This document shows, one piece after another, positions 33,851 to 42,206 of a stretch of 64,000 bases of DNA. A program made the translations under genes and the position numbers. A model generated the notes under the pieces. It saw nothing but the letters and a program-made list of their open reading frames with translations. It did not search any database and had not been told where the DNA came from. How positions within the stretch are numbered: position 1 is the stretch's first letter; the number at the start of each line of letters is the position of its first letter. Source of the DNA: Pseudomonas sp. GM48 (GTDB taxonomy: Bacteria > Pseudomonadota > Gammaproteobacteria > Pseudomonadales > Pseudomonadaceae); the NCBI RefSeq assembly GCF_000282335.1, contig NZ_AKJM01000107.1, forward strand, positions 1 to 64,000, in the 5' to 3' direction.

Positions 33851-36094
33851 ATGGTACAGGTGAGAGCACACCAGCCGATCAACACCGACGGCAGTATCAA
33901 TCTCGAGGCTTGGCTCGATCACGCGGTGAGTGTCGATCTGGCACTGGATCGCGAAGCCTTGAAGGAAGCCTGCGAGTACGCTCGCGAGGCCGAACAACAA
34001 GCCAATGCGGCACAGAATCTATGGTCGGAAGGTAACTCGACTTTCCGTACCGGACTTGAGATCGCCGAGATCCTCGCCGACCTCAAACTCGACCAGGACT
34101 CTTTGGTCGCCGCGATCCTGTATCGAGGCGTACGCGAAGGCCAGATCAAGTTGCCGGCCGTCAGCCAGCGCTTCGGTCCGGTGGTGGCCAAACTCATCGA
34201 CGGCGTGCAACGCATGGCCGCGATCAGCGACAGCCTGAGCCCGCGCAAATCCCTGGTGCTGGGCACCCAGGGCCAGGTGGAAAACCTGCGCAAGATGCTG
34301 GTGGCCATGGTCGATGACGTTCGCGTCGCCCTGATCAAACTGGCCGAACGCACCTGCGCGATCCGTGCGGTGAAAACCGCCGACGACGAAAAGCGCAACC
34401 GCGTGGCCCGTGAAGTCTTCGACATCTACGCGCCACTGGCCCATCGCCTGGGTATCGGCCACATCAAGTGGGAACTGGAAGACTTGTCTTTCCGTTACCT
34501 GGAGCCGGACCAGTACAAGCAGATCGCCAAGTTGCTCCATGAGCGGCGACTGGATCGCGAGCGCTTCATCAGCGACGTGATGAGCCAGCTGAAAAACGAA
34601 TTGCAGGCCACCGGCGTCGATGCCGATATCAGCGGCCGGGCCAAGCACATCTATTCGATCTGGCGCAAAATGCAGCGCAAGGGCCTGGAGTTCAGCCAGA
34701 TCTACGACGTGCGTGCCGTTCGTGTGCTGGTGCCGGAAATGCGCGACTGCTACACCGCGCTCGGCATCGTCCACACCCTGTGGCGGCACATCCCGAAAGA
34801 GTTCGACGACTACATCGCCAACCCCAAGGAAAACGGCTATCGCTCGCTGCACACGGCGGTGATCGGGCCCGAGGGCAAGGTGCTGGAAGTGCAGATCCGC
34901 ACCCACGCGATGCACGAAGAAGCCGAACTCGGCGTGTGCGCGCACTGGCGCTATAAGGGCACCGACGTCAAATCCGGTTCCAATCACTACGAAGAAAAAA
35001 TCTCCTGGCTGCGTCAGGTGCTCGAATGGCACGAAGAGCTGGGCGACATCGGTGGCCTGGCGGAACAGCTGCGGGTCGATATCGAGCCTGACCGCGTCTA
35101 CATTTTCACCCCGGACGGTCACGCCATCGACTTGCCGAAGGGCGCGACGCCGCTGGACTTCGCCTACCGCGTACACACCGAAATCGGTCACAACTGCCGT
35201 GGCGCCAAGATCAACGGGCGTATCGTACCGCTCAACTACAGCCTGCAAACCGGTGAACAGGTCGAGATCATCACCAGCAAGCACGGCACCCCAAGCCGTG
35301 ACTGGCTGAACCCGAACCTGGGTTACGTCACCACGTCGCGGGCGCGAGCGAAGATCGTTCACTGGTTCAAGTTGCAGGCTCGTGACCAGAACGTCGCGGC
35401 CGGTAAAACGCTGCTTGAGCGCGAGCTCAATCGCCTCGGTCTGCCGGCGGTGGATTTCGACAAGCTGGCCGACAAGGCCAACATGAAAACCGCCGAAGAC
35501 CTGTTCGCCGCCCTCGGTGCCGGCGACTTGCGTCTGGCGCAACTGGTCAACCTGGCGCAGCAACTGGTCGAACCAGAGCGCGGCAACGAACAGCTGGAAC
35601 TGATTCCACGCAAGGCCACCGGCTACAAACCGGGCAAGCGCGGCGATATCCAGATCCAGGGCGTCGGCAACCTGATGACCCAGATGGCCGGCTGCTGCCA
35701 ACCGTTGCCGGGCGATGCAATCGTCGGTTACATCACCCAGGGCCGCGGCGTGAGCATTCACCGCCAGGACTGCGCCTCGGTGCTGCAACTGGCCGGGCGC
35801 GAACCCGAGCGAATCATCCAGGTCAGCTGGGGGCCGGTACCGGTGCTCACTTATCCGGTGGACATCGTCATCCGTGCCTACGACCGTTCCGGTTTGCTGC
35901 GTGATGTGTCGCAAGTGCTGCTCAACGAGCGGATCAACGTGCTGGCGGTCAACACCCGCTCGAACAAAGAGGACAACACCGCGCTGATGTCCCTGACCAT
36001 CGAGATTCCGGGACTGGATGCATTGGGGCGGTTGCTGGGGCGAATCTCCCAGTTGCCGAACATCATCGAAACCCGGCGTAACCGGACGCCTTGA
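33851..36094 (+). CDS. relA: GTP pyrophosphokinase RelA
   Basis: 747-residue ribosome-associated (p)ppGpp synthetase of the stringent response. Domains in order: degenerate hydrolase domain (VAAILYRGVREGQIKLPAV replaces the HDxxED motif of SpoT, so hydrolase-inactive), synthetase (GRAKHIYSIWRKMQRKG, YDVRAVRVLV, NPKENGYRSLHTAVIG, EVQIRTHAMHEEAELGVCAHWRYKG), TGS (DRVYIFTPDGHAIDLPKGATPLDFAY), zinc finger (CCQPLPGDAIVGYITQGRGVSIHRQDC) and ACT at the C-terminus. Follows rlmD by 122 bp. Confidence 0.96.
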   Translation: MVQVRAHQPINTDGSINLEAWLDHAVSVDLALDREALKEACEYAREAEQQANAAQNLWSEGNSTFRTGLEIAEILADLKLDQDSLVAAILYRGVREGQIKLPAVSQRFGPVVAKLIDGVQRMAAISDSLSPRKSLVLGTQGQVENLRKMLVAMVDDVRVALIKLAERTCAIRAVKTADDEKRNRVAREVFDIYAPLAHRLGIGHIKWELEDLSFRYLEPDQYKQIAKLLHERRLDRERFISDVMSQLKNELQATGVDADISGRAKHIYSIWRKMQRKGLEFSQIYDVRAVRVLVPEMRDCYTALGIVHTLWRHIPKEFDDYIANPKENGYRSLHTAVIGPEGKVLEVQIRTHAMHEEAELGVCAHWRYKGTDVKSGSNHYEEKISWLRQVLEWHEELGDIGGLAEQLRVDIEPDRVYIFTPDGHAIDLPKGATPLDFAYRVHTEIGHNCRGAKINGRIVPLNYSLQTGEQVEIITSKHGTPSRDWLNPNLGYVTTSRARAKIVHWFKLQARDQNVAAGKTLLERELNRLGLPAVDFDKLADKANMKTAEDLFAALGAGDLRLAQLVNLAQQLVEPERGNEQLELIPRKATGYKPGKRGDIQIQGVGNLMTQMAGCCQPLPGDAIVGYITQGRGVSIHRQDCASVLQLAGREPERIIQVSWGPVPVLTYPVDIVIRAYDRSGLLRDVSQVLLNERINVLAVNTRSNKEDNTALMSLTIEIPGLDALGRLLGRISQLPNIIETRRNRTP

Positions 36095-36110
36095 TGAACA
36101 GCGCCGATCC

Positions 36111-36204
36111 ACTGTGGGAACGGGCTTGCTCGCGAAAGCGGTGTGTCAGTCGACATCTGTGTTGCCTGATACTCCCTCTTCGCGAGCAAGCCCGCTCCCA
36201 CAGG
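36111..36204. repeat. REPIN (A-type) between relA and mazG
   Basis: Inverted REP copies (left with GGGAACGGGC variant) fill most of the 129-bp gap and end 20 bp before the mazG start. Confidence 0.9.
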
Positions 36205-36223
36205 GTCCAGTAGAGTTTGATAA

Positions 36224-37057
36224 ATGTATTCACTTGAAGACCTGTTGCACCTGATGAACCGCCTACGCGACCCGCAATACGGTTGCCCATGGGACATCAA
36301 GCAAACTTACGCCACCATCGTCCCGCATACCCTTGAAGAAGCCTACGAAGTCGCTGATGCCATCGAGCGCGGCGACTTCGATCACTTGCAGGGTGAGTTG
36401 GGCGATCTGCTGTTCCAGGTGGTTTATTACAGCCAGTTGGCCCGGGAAGAAGGGCGCTTCGAGTTCGCCGGCGTGGTCGACAGCATCACCCGCAAGCTGA
36501 TCCGCCGTCACCCTCATGTGTTCCCCACCGGTGACCTGTATGCGCCGCTGGATGTCCCGCGCCTGAGTGAAGAGCAGGTCAAGCAGCGTTGGGAAGAGAT
36601 CAAGGCCGAGGAACGCGCGGAGAAATCTTCGGCACCCGAGCAGCTGTCGTTGCTCGATGATGTTCCCGCCGCACTGCCGGCGTTGTCCCGTTCGGCAAAA
36701 TTGCAGAAGCGCGCGGGGCAGGTCGGGTTCGACTGGCCGGACGCTTTGCCGGTGCTTGATAAAGTGCGTGAAGAGCTCGATGAAGTCCTCGAAGCCATGT
36801 CGGAAAACGATCCCGAGGCCGTGGCCGACGAGATCGGCGACCTGCTGTTTTCCGTGGTCAATCTGGCGCGGCATCTCAAGGTCGATCCGGAAACCGCATT
36901 GCGTGGCGCCAATGGCAAGTTTGAAAGACGCTTTCGTTTTATCGAACAGGCATTGCGCGATACCCGTCGTCCCATGGAAGATTGCACCCTCGAAGAGTTG
37001 GACGCCTTGTGGGGCGAAGCCAAACGTCAGGAAAAGAATTTGCCCAGCTGCGGTTGA
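36224..37057 (+). CDS. mazG: Nucleoside triphosphate pyrophosphohydrolase MazG
   Basis: 277-residue dimeric NTP pyrophosphohydrolase that hydrolyses (d)NTPs to monophosphates and can modulate the stringent response. Two MazG repeats are present: N-terminal (NRLRDPQYGCPWDIKQTYATIVPHTLEEAYEVADAIERGDFDHLQGELGDLLFQVVYYSQLA) and C-terminal (VGFDWPDALPVLDKVREELDEVLEAMSENDPEAVADEIGDLLFSVVNLARHL), each with the EExxE...ExxD metal site. The ribosome site is weak, and a REPIN ends 20 bp before the ATG. Confidence 0.95.
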   Translation: MYSLEDLLHLMNRLRDPQYGCPWDIKQTYATIVPHTLEEAYEVADAIERGDFDHLQGELGDLLFQVVYYSQLAREEGRFEFAGVVDSITRKLIRRHPHVFPTGDLYAPLDVPRLSEEQVKQRWEEIKAEERAEKSSAPEQLSLLDDVPAALPALSRSAKLQKRAGQVGFDWPDALPVLDKVREELDEVLEAMSENDPEAVADEIGDLLFSVVNLARHLKVDPETALRGANGKFERRFRFIEQALRDTRRPMEDCTLEELDALWGEAKRQEKNLPSCG

Positions 37058-37085
37058 GCAGTGGCCTAAGTGAGTAATAAGCACC

Positions 37086-37628
37086 ATGAGCATTTCCCTT
37101 CGCGACCAGTTGCTCAAAGCAGGGCTGGTCAACCAGAAGCAGGCCAAGCAGGTCAGCAAAGACAAGCAGAAACAACAACGCCTGGCCCACAAAGGCCAGA
37201 TCGAGCTGGATGACTCCCAGCAGCGCGCGGCGCAGGAAGCCATGGCCGAGAAGGTCAAGCGCGACCAGGAACTCAACCGCCAGCAGCAGGAGAAAGCCGA
37301 GGCCAAGGCTCGTGCCGCGCAGGTCAAGCAATTGATCGAAGTCTCGCGCCTGCCGAAACTGACGACCGAGGATTACTACAACTTCGTCGACGACAAGAAG
37401 GTCAAGCGCATCTCTGTCAACACCTTGATGCGCAACAAGCTCAGCAGCGGTTCGCTGGCCATCGTGCATCACGCTGGCGGCTACGAAGTGATTCCGCGCG
37501 AGGCGGCATTGAAGATTCAGGAGCGCGACCCACAACGCATCGTGCAGCTGAATGTGCAGACCGAAGAAGTCAGTGTCGAGGACGATCCGTACGCGGCCTA
37601 CAAGATTCCTGATGATCTGATGTGGTAA
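37086..37628 (+). CDS. DUF2058 family protein
   Basis: 180 residues. The N-terminal half is highly charged and probably coiled coil (QKQAKQVSKDKQKQQRLAHKGQ, AMAEKVKRDQELNRQQQEKAEAKARAAQVKQLIE). The C-terminal half is compact (YYNFVDDKKVKRISVNTLMRNKLSSGSLAIVHHAGGYEVIPREAALKIQERDPQRIV). Matches DUF2058 (YaiL-type) proteins. Cytoplasmic, function unknown; basic charge suggests nucleic-acid binding. Followed by a terminator, so it ends the relA-mazG block. Confidence 0.88.
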   Translation: MSISLRDQLLKAGLVNQKQAKQVSKDKQKQQRLAHKGQIELDDSQQRAAQEAMAEKVKRDQELNRQQQEKAEAKARAAQVKQLIEVSRLPKLTTEDYYNFVDDKKVKRISVNTLMRNKLSSGSLAIVHHAGGYEVIPREAALKIQERDPQRIVQLNVQTEEVSVEDDPYAAYKIPDDLMW

Positions 37629-37652
37629 GCGGTTAACGGTTGCAGTAACGGC

Positions 37653-37675
37653 AAACCCCGCTCATGGCGGGGTTT
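37653..37675 (+). terminator. Terminator after the DUF2058 gene
   Basis: AAACCCCGC and GCGGGGTTT form a perfect 9-bp stem around TCATG, 25 bp after the stop. The following U-run is short (GTCGTTTT). Confidence 0.8.
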
Positions 37676-37711
37676 GTCGTTTTCAATGCTTTTAATGCTT
37701 ATTGGAGCTGT

Positions 37712-37900
37712 TCAGGCGGAGTGTCGTTCTCGTTGCTGCTCCAGTGTTTCCAGTTCGGCCTTGTAGTTTTGCGCGTCAGTCTCGGAATGGAACATCCCGA
37801 CCAGCAGGTCTTGTTGATGCACGTCCCAGATCCGGATACCGGCGGCTACACCCTCGTGGGATTTATGTGAATCGTCGCGTTCAGTTACTTTTACAGTCAT
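37712..37900 (-). CDS. Small conserved protein (62 aa), function unknown
   Basis: MTVKVTERDDSHKSHEGVAAGIRIWDVHQQDLLVGMFHSETDAQNYKAELETLEQQRERHSA reads as a compact soluble protein rather than a shadow frame: no other gene covers it, and GGAG lies 8 bp before the ATG. The C-terminal part looks helical and charged. I have seen short proteins of this kind in pseudomonads but recognise no function. Convergent with the DUF2058 gene. Confidence 0.65.
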   Translation of the reverse strand: MTVKVTERDDSHKSHEGVAAGIRIWDVHQQDLLVGMFHSETDAQNYKAELETLEQQRERHSA

Positions 37901-38120
37901 CTGCTAGCTCCAATCTTTGTTATCTGCAGCAAGGCATGTGCAGGCCTCCGTTATATGTTTTGTTAGCTTGCTAAGTAAACGCTTCGATTTGGAAACGATC
38001 TTTTGCAAAATCGGAGAAAATCCCGCAGGCCTTTAAATCTGCGGCATTGCGTCGCATGCCGCTGAGTTTCATGACAAAAGCTTCATGTTCGCATTGAAGA
38101 ATTGCGACACAACACAGGAC

Positions 38121-38236
38121 CTGTAGCAGCTGGCGAAGCCTGCGTTCGGCTGCAAAGCAGTCGCAAATCCTGCGCATGCGTTTTTAATGATTTCACGACG
38201 ACTTCGTCGCCGAACGCAGGCTTCGCCAGCTGCTAC
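38121..38236. repeat. C-type palindromic repeat
   Basis: CTGTAGCAGCTGGCGAAGCC with TGCGTTCGGC at the left and the near-perfect inverted copy at the right (GGCTTCGCCAGCTGCTACGG). Same family as 26029-26161. Confidence 0.88.
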
Positions 38237-38251
38237 GGACAGCATTCAGGC

Positions 38252-38285
38252 AAAAAAAAACGCCCCGAATCAGTCGGGGCGTTTT
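38252..38285 (-). terminator. Terminator of fabAB
   Basis: AACGCCCCGA and TCGGGGCGTT form a strong stem around ATCAG. On the minus strand it ends in nine U and starts about 24 bp after the fabB stop. Confidence 0.93.
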
Positions 38286-38309
38286 CATGTGCGGCTTGGC
38301 AGCGGGAAA

Positions 38310-39530
38310 TTACTTACCTTCCCAGCGCTTCAGTACCAGCGTGGCGTTGGTGCCACCGAAACCGAAGCTGTTGCTCATCACGGTGTTGATGGTGGCGTTT
38401 TCGCGGGTCTTGGTCAGTACCGGCAGATCGGCCACTTCAGGGTCCAGCTCGTCGATGTTGGCGGAGCCGGCAATGAAGTTGCCTTCCATCATCAGCATGC
38501 AGTAGATCGCTTCGTGAACGCCGGCGGCGCCCAGGGAGTGACCCGACAGGCTCTTGGTGGAGCTGATGGCTGGAGCCTTGTCGCCGAACACTTCACGTAC
38601 ACCTTTCATTTCCGCGACGTCGCCGACCGGAGTCGAGGTGCCGTGGGTGTTCAGGTAGTCGATCGGGGTATCGACGGTGGACAGCGCCTGCTGCATGCAG
38701 CGGATTGCGCCTTCGCCACTTGGGGCAACCATGTCGTAGCCGTCGGAGGTCGCGCCGTAGCCGACGATTTCCGCATAGATCTTCGCGCCACGGGCCAGAG
38801 CGTGTTCCAGCTCTTCAACCACGACCATGCCGCCACCGCCGGCGATGACGAAACCGTCACGGTCGGCGTCGTAGGCACGGGAGGCTTTTTCCGGGGTGTC
38901 GTTGCGCTTGCTGGACAGGGCGCCCATGGCGTCGAACAGGAACGACTGGCTCCAGTGTTCTTCTTCACCGCCACCGGCAAACACGATGTCCTGCTTGCCC
39001 ATCTGGATCTGTTCCATTGCGGTACCGATGCAGTGAGCACTGGTGGCACAGGCAGAAGCGATGGAGTAGTTCAGGCCCTTGATCTTGAATGGAGTGGCCA
39101 GGCACGCGGAAACGGTGCTGCTCATGGTCCGCGTGACGCGGTATGGGCCGACGCGCTTGACGCCTTTCTCGCGCAGGATGTCCAGCGCTTCCATCTGGTT
39201 CAGGGTCGATGCGCCACCGGAACCGGCGATCAGGCCGGTACGCGGGTTGGAAACCTGCTCTTCGGTCAGGCCCGAGTCGGTGATGGCGTCTTTCATGGCC
39301 AGGTAGGCATAAGCTGCCGCGTGGCCGACGAAGCGATAAATCTTGCGATCGATCAGTTCTTCAAGGTTGAGGTCAATGGAGCCGGAAACCTGGCTACGCA
39401 GACCCATTTCGGCATATTCCGGATTGAACCGGATGCCAGGGCGGCTTGCACGCAGGTTAGCGGAGACGGTCTCTTTGTCATTGCCCAGGCAAGAAACGAT
39501 GCCCAGACCAGTGATAACGACGCGGCGCAT
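38310..39530 (-). CDS. fabB: 3-oxoacyl-ACP synthase I FabB
   Basis: 406-residue condensing enzyme needed to elongate unsaturated fatty acids. Catalytic Cys161 in SIASACATSAHCIG, His in LNTHGTSTPVGD and His in LSGHSLGAAGVHEAIY; C-terminal NSFGFGGTNATLVLKRW. Begins 11 bp after the fabA stop, so fabA-fabB form one operon, as in P. aeruginosa PA1610-PA1609. Confidence 0.96.
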   Translation of the reverse strand: MRRVVITGLGIVSCLGNDKETVSANLRASRPGIRFNPEYAEMGLRSQVSGSIDLNLEELIDRKIYRFVGHAAAYAYLAMKDAITDSGLTEEQVSNPRTGLIAGSGGASTLNQMEALDILREKGVKRVGPYRVTRTMSSTVSACLATPFKIKGLNYSIASACATSAHCIGTAMEQIQMGKQDIVFAGGGEEEHWSQSFLFDAMGALSSKRNDTPEKASRAYDADRDGFVIAGGGGMVVVEELEHALARGAKIYAEIVGYGATSDGYDMVAPSGEGAIRCMQQALSTVDTPIDYLNTHGTSTPVGDVAEMKGVREVFGDKAPAISSTKSLSGHSLGAAGVHEAIYCMLMMEGNFIAGSANIDELDPEVADLPVLTKTRENATINTVMSNSFGFGGTNATLVLKRWEGK

Positions 39531-39541
39531 GCGGATAACCC

Positions 39542-40057
39542 TTAGAAGTTGTCAGTGGAGGTGAACACGCCGACCCGGAGGCCTTCGGCGGTGTAGATTT
39601 CGCGGCCGTCGACAGTGACCGAACCGTCGGCGATGGCCAGGTTCAGCTTGCCCTTGAGGACGCGTTTGATATGGATGTTATAGGTGACTTTCTTGGCGGT
39701 CGGCAGAACCTGGCCGAAGAATTTCACTTCGCCCGAACCCAGCGCACGGCCACGGCCCGGCAGGCCTTGCCAGCCCAGGAAGAAACCGACCAGTTGCCAC
39801 ATGGCGTCGAGGCCCAGGCAGCCCGGCATTACCGGATCGCCTTCGAAGTGGCAGGCGAAGAACCACAGGTCCGGAGTGATATCCAGCTCGGCGACCAATT
39901 CACCCTTGCCGTACTTGCCACCTTCTTCGCTGATCAGGGTGATGCGGTCAACCATCAGCATGTTCGGGGCGGGCAGTTGCGCGTTACCAGGGCCGAACAG
40001 CTCACCGCGACTGCAGCGCAGCAGATCTTCCCGGGTAAAGGCGTTTTGTTTGGTCAT
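39542..40057 (-). CDS. fabA: 3-hydroxydecanoyl-ACP dehydratase/isomerase FabA
   Basis: 171-residue hot-dog enzyme that dehydrates beta-hydroxydecanoyl-ACP and isomerises trans-2 to cis-3-decenoyl-ACP, the branch point to unsaturated fatty acids. Catalytic His and Asp lie in WFFACHFEGDPVMPGCLGLDAMWQLVGFFLGW. GAGGAG precedes the ATG. A palindromic operator candidate lies about 130 bp upstream (40189-40206). Confidence 0.96.
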   Translation of the reverse strand: MTKQNAFTREDLLRCSRGELFGPGNAQLPAPNMLMVDRITLISEEGGKYGKGELVAELDITPDLWFFACHFEGDPVMPGCLGLDAMWQLVGFFLGWQGLPGRGRALGSGEVKFFGQVLPTAKKVTYNIHIKRVLKGKLNLAIADGSVTVDGREIYTAEGLRVGVFTSTDNF

Positions 40058-40188
40058 GCGAGCTCCTCAATAGTCCCATGCGGCAGGTGGGGCAAATCTT
40101 CCCGGCCGATCGAAGCGTTCATGCCTCGAACCGGCAGCCTACTCATAGACTATTGCGTTGTGGTGAAAGTCACAGCACCAAGGACATG

Positions 40189-40206
40189 AATGTACACTTG
40201 TGCACT
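40189..40206. promoter_or_regulatory. Candidate DesT/FabR-type operator upstream of fabA
   Basis: AATGTACACTTGTGCACT is an imperfect palindrome of form TGNACA-N2-TGTNCA. DesT in P. aeruginosa is known to repress fabAB through a palindrome of similar shape. Position relative to the -10/-35 is not certain because I could not fix the fabA promoter. Confidence 0.45.
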
Positions 40207-40304
40207 GAAATTATTATTCAAGCCCCTTTTCGGGCCTGTTCGGGTGCTTAAGACTGCCGCACTTTCGCCTTTCACGCCAGTCACAGATGCTCGAAAGGCC
40301 TGTA

Positions 40305-42206
40305 CTACTGCACCCAGCGCTGCAGAATTTGCTGCAGATCAGTACGTTTGAAGGGCTTGGCCAGGTAATCGTTCATCCCCGCCGACAAACAGGCTTCGCG
40401 ATCGCCCTGCAAGGCGTTGGCGGTCAGGGCGATGATCGGCAGGTCGGTGCACCCGGGCAGTTGGCGAATCTGCCGGGTGGCTTCATAGCCATCGATGATC
40501 GGCAAGCGGCAATCCATCAGGATCGCTTCGAAAATCAGGCTCTCGGCGCTGCGTATCGCCTGAGCGCCGTCGGTGGCGACGCTGACCTTGAAGCCCAGGC
40601 TGCGCAACATGGCTTCGATGACCGTCTGGTTGACCGGGTTGTCTTCGACCAGCAGCACATTGCGCCCTTCGCCGCTGCTGTTGCCGGTTTGCGCGCGCGG
40701 GGGCAACAGCGGCTGCGTCTGCTGGTGCAGTGCCAGCGGAATTTCCAGGGTGAACACCGAACCGCGGCCTTCCTCACTCTGCGCGCGCAAGGTGCCGCCC
40801 ATGCGCTCGGCGAGGGTGCGGGCAATCGGCAGGCCCAGCCCGGTGCCGCCGTAACGCCTTGAAATGGAGCTGTCGGCCTGCTGGAAGGCGTTGAACATCA
40901 GTTCCAGGTTTTGCGCCGGAATGCCGATACCGCTGTCGCGCACGGTGCAGGTGAACCACAGCAACTCGTGGTCCAGCGACTGCCACTGCGCCTCGAGGGT
41001 GATGCGGCCCTGCTCGGTGAACTTCAGTGCATTGCCGATCAGGTTGACCAGTATCTGCCGGATACGCGTCGGGTCGCCCTTGACCTGCAAGCCGCGCATG
41101 TCGTCGGGGATCTTCAGTTTCAAGTCCAGGCCGCGTTGCGCGGCACTGTGCTGGAACGACTGGGCGCAACTGCCGATCAGGTCGGCGAGGTTGAATGGAA
41201 TGTGTTCCAGTTCCAGCTCCGAACGTTCGATCCGCGAGAAGTCCAGGATATCGTTGATGACCTTGAGCAAGTGCTCGGTGGATTCCGAGGCCAGCGCCGC
41301 GTATTCCAGCTGTTCCTCGGTCATGTTGGTGGTTTCCAGCAACTGCAGCATGCCCAGTACGCCATTCATCGGCGTGCGCAGTTCATGGCTCATCATGGCG
41401 AGGAAGTCGGATTTGGCGTTGTTGGCCTTTTCTGCCTCTTCGCGGGTCTGGATCAGCTGCGCCATGGCCTGATGCTGTTCGCGGCTGGCCTTTTCGAGAC
41501 CGCTGGCGAGGTTGTTGATGTGTTGCGACAGCGCCCCCAGTTCGGTGTCGTCGACAATCGGCAGCGGTGTTTTGTAGTCGCCGTCCTGAATCGCCTTGAC
41601 CGCATTGCCGATATCACGGATCGGTTGCGATAGGCTGCCCGCCAGACGCCGGGCCACGAGGAAGGTAAACAGCAAGGCAAACAGCGCCAGAATGGCGGCC
41701 TTGAGTACGATTTCCTGCTGGCGCTGGCTGAAGGCATCATTGGACAGCCCGACGATCACCCGCCCGAGATAGTCTTCGGTGGGGGCCGCGTTGGCGGTTT
41801 TGCTGCTCTGGAAAAAATCATTCTGCAAAGCGATGCGCTGTAGCCGTATCGGTGCCTGGAACACTTCGACCTGTTGTGCTCGATTGTGAGGTTCGCTTGG
41901 TTGCTCGACGTACACCAGAACCCGGTTGGCGCTGTCCTGGATTTCCAGAAAGCGCACATTGGGCGTAGCCAGTGTCGCCTTGAGCAAGGTTTCGAGCACT
42001 TCGCTGTTGCCCGAAATCACCCCGTATTCGGTAGCGGGGGCCAGTTGATTGGCGATCAACTGGCCGGTGTGGGTGATTTCCTGACGCAGATCCTGGATGC
42101 GCACGAACGTGAAGAAGCTGATCAACAACAAGGTCAGCAGCAAAGCAGGGCCGAGGCTGATGAGTTGGGTACGGGTGTTGATGTCCCAGCGACGGCGAAA
42201 GTTCAT
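40305..42206 (-). CDS. Hybrid sensor histidine kinase (PA1611-like)
   Basis: 633 residues. Helix 1 (LISLGPALLLTLLLISFFTFV), periplasmic domain of about 125 residues (begins TGQLIANQLAPATEYGVISGNSEVLETLLKATL), helix 2 (AAILALFALLFTFLVARRL), HAMP, HisKA H274 (MSHELRTPMNGVLGMLQLL), HATPase (NLIGNALKFT, DSGIGIP, GGTGLGLPIARTL) and one receiver with D565 (AILMDCRLPIIDG). There is no HPt domain, so an external HPt is needed to pass the phosphoryl group on. In P. aeruginosa the kinase next to fabA (PA1611) is reported to bind RetS and thereby affect GacS. ATGA overlap with the upstream binding-protein gene. Confidence 0.9.
   Translation of the reverse strand: MNFRRRWDINTRTQLISLGPALLLTLLLISFFTFVRIQDLRQEITHTGQLIANQLAPATEYGVISGNSEVLETLLKATLATPNVRFLEIQDSANRVLVYVEQPSEPHNRAQQVEVFQAPIRLQRIALQNDFFQSSKTANAAPTEDYLGRVIVGLSNDAFSQRQQEIVLKAAILALFALLFTFLVARRLAGSLSQPIRDIGNAVKAIQDGDYKTPLPIVDDTELGALSQHINNLASGLEKASREQHQAMAQLIQTREEAEKANNAKSDFLAMMSHELRTPMNGVLGMLQLLETTNMTEEQLEYAALASESTEHLLKVINDILDFSRIERSELELEHIPFNLADLIGSCAQSFQHSAAQRGLDLKLKIPDDMRGLQVKGDPTRIRQILVNLIGNALKFTEQGRITLEAQWQSLDHELLWFTCTVRDSGIGIPAQNLELMFNAFQQADSSISRRYGGTGLGLPIARTLAERMGGTLRAQSEEGRGSVFTLEIPLALHQQTQPLLPPRAQTGNSSGEGRNVLLVEDNPVNQTVIEAMLRSLGFKVSVATDGAQAIRSAESLIFEAILMDCRLPIIDGYEATRQIRQLPGCTDLPIIALTANALQGDREACLSAGMNDYLAKPFKRTDLQQILQRWVQ

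Larger units (their letters stand above)
37901..38309. other. Intergenic stretch between the 62-aa gene and fabB
   Basis: Contains a presumed promoter region for the small minus-strand gene (AT-rich around 37930-37980), a C-type repeat (38121-38236) and the fabB terminator (38252-38285). No further gene is seen. Confidence 0.6.

Noticed and set aside
34019..36112. A 697-codon frame on the minus strand opposite relA
   Set aside because: Antisense of a well-defined gene, with Gln/His/Val-rich composition and no ribosome site.
38187..39545. A 452-codon frame opposite fabB
   Set aside because: Starts in a C-type repeat and runs antisense to fabB; Gly/Val-rich shadow.
40222..40236. A possible terminator (GCCC/GGGC) between fabA and the hybrid kinase
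   Set aside because: The stem has four pairs only and no clear U-run in either direction.
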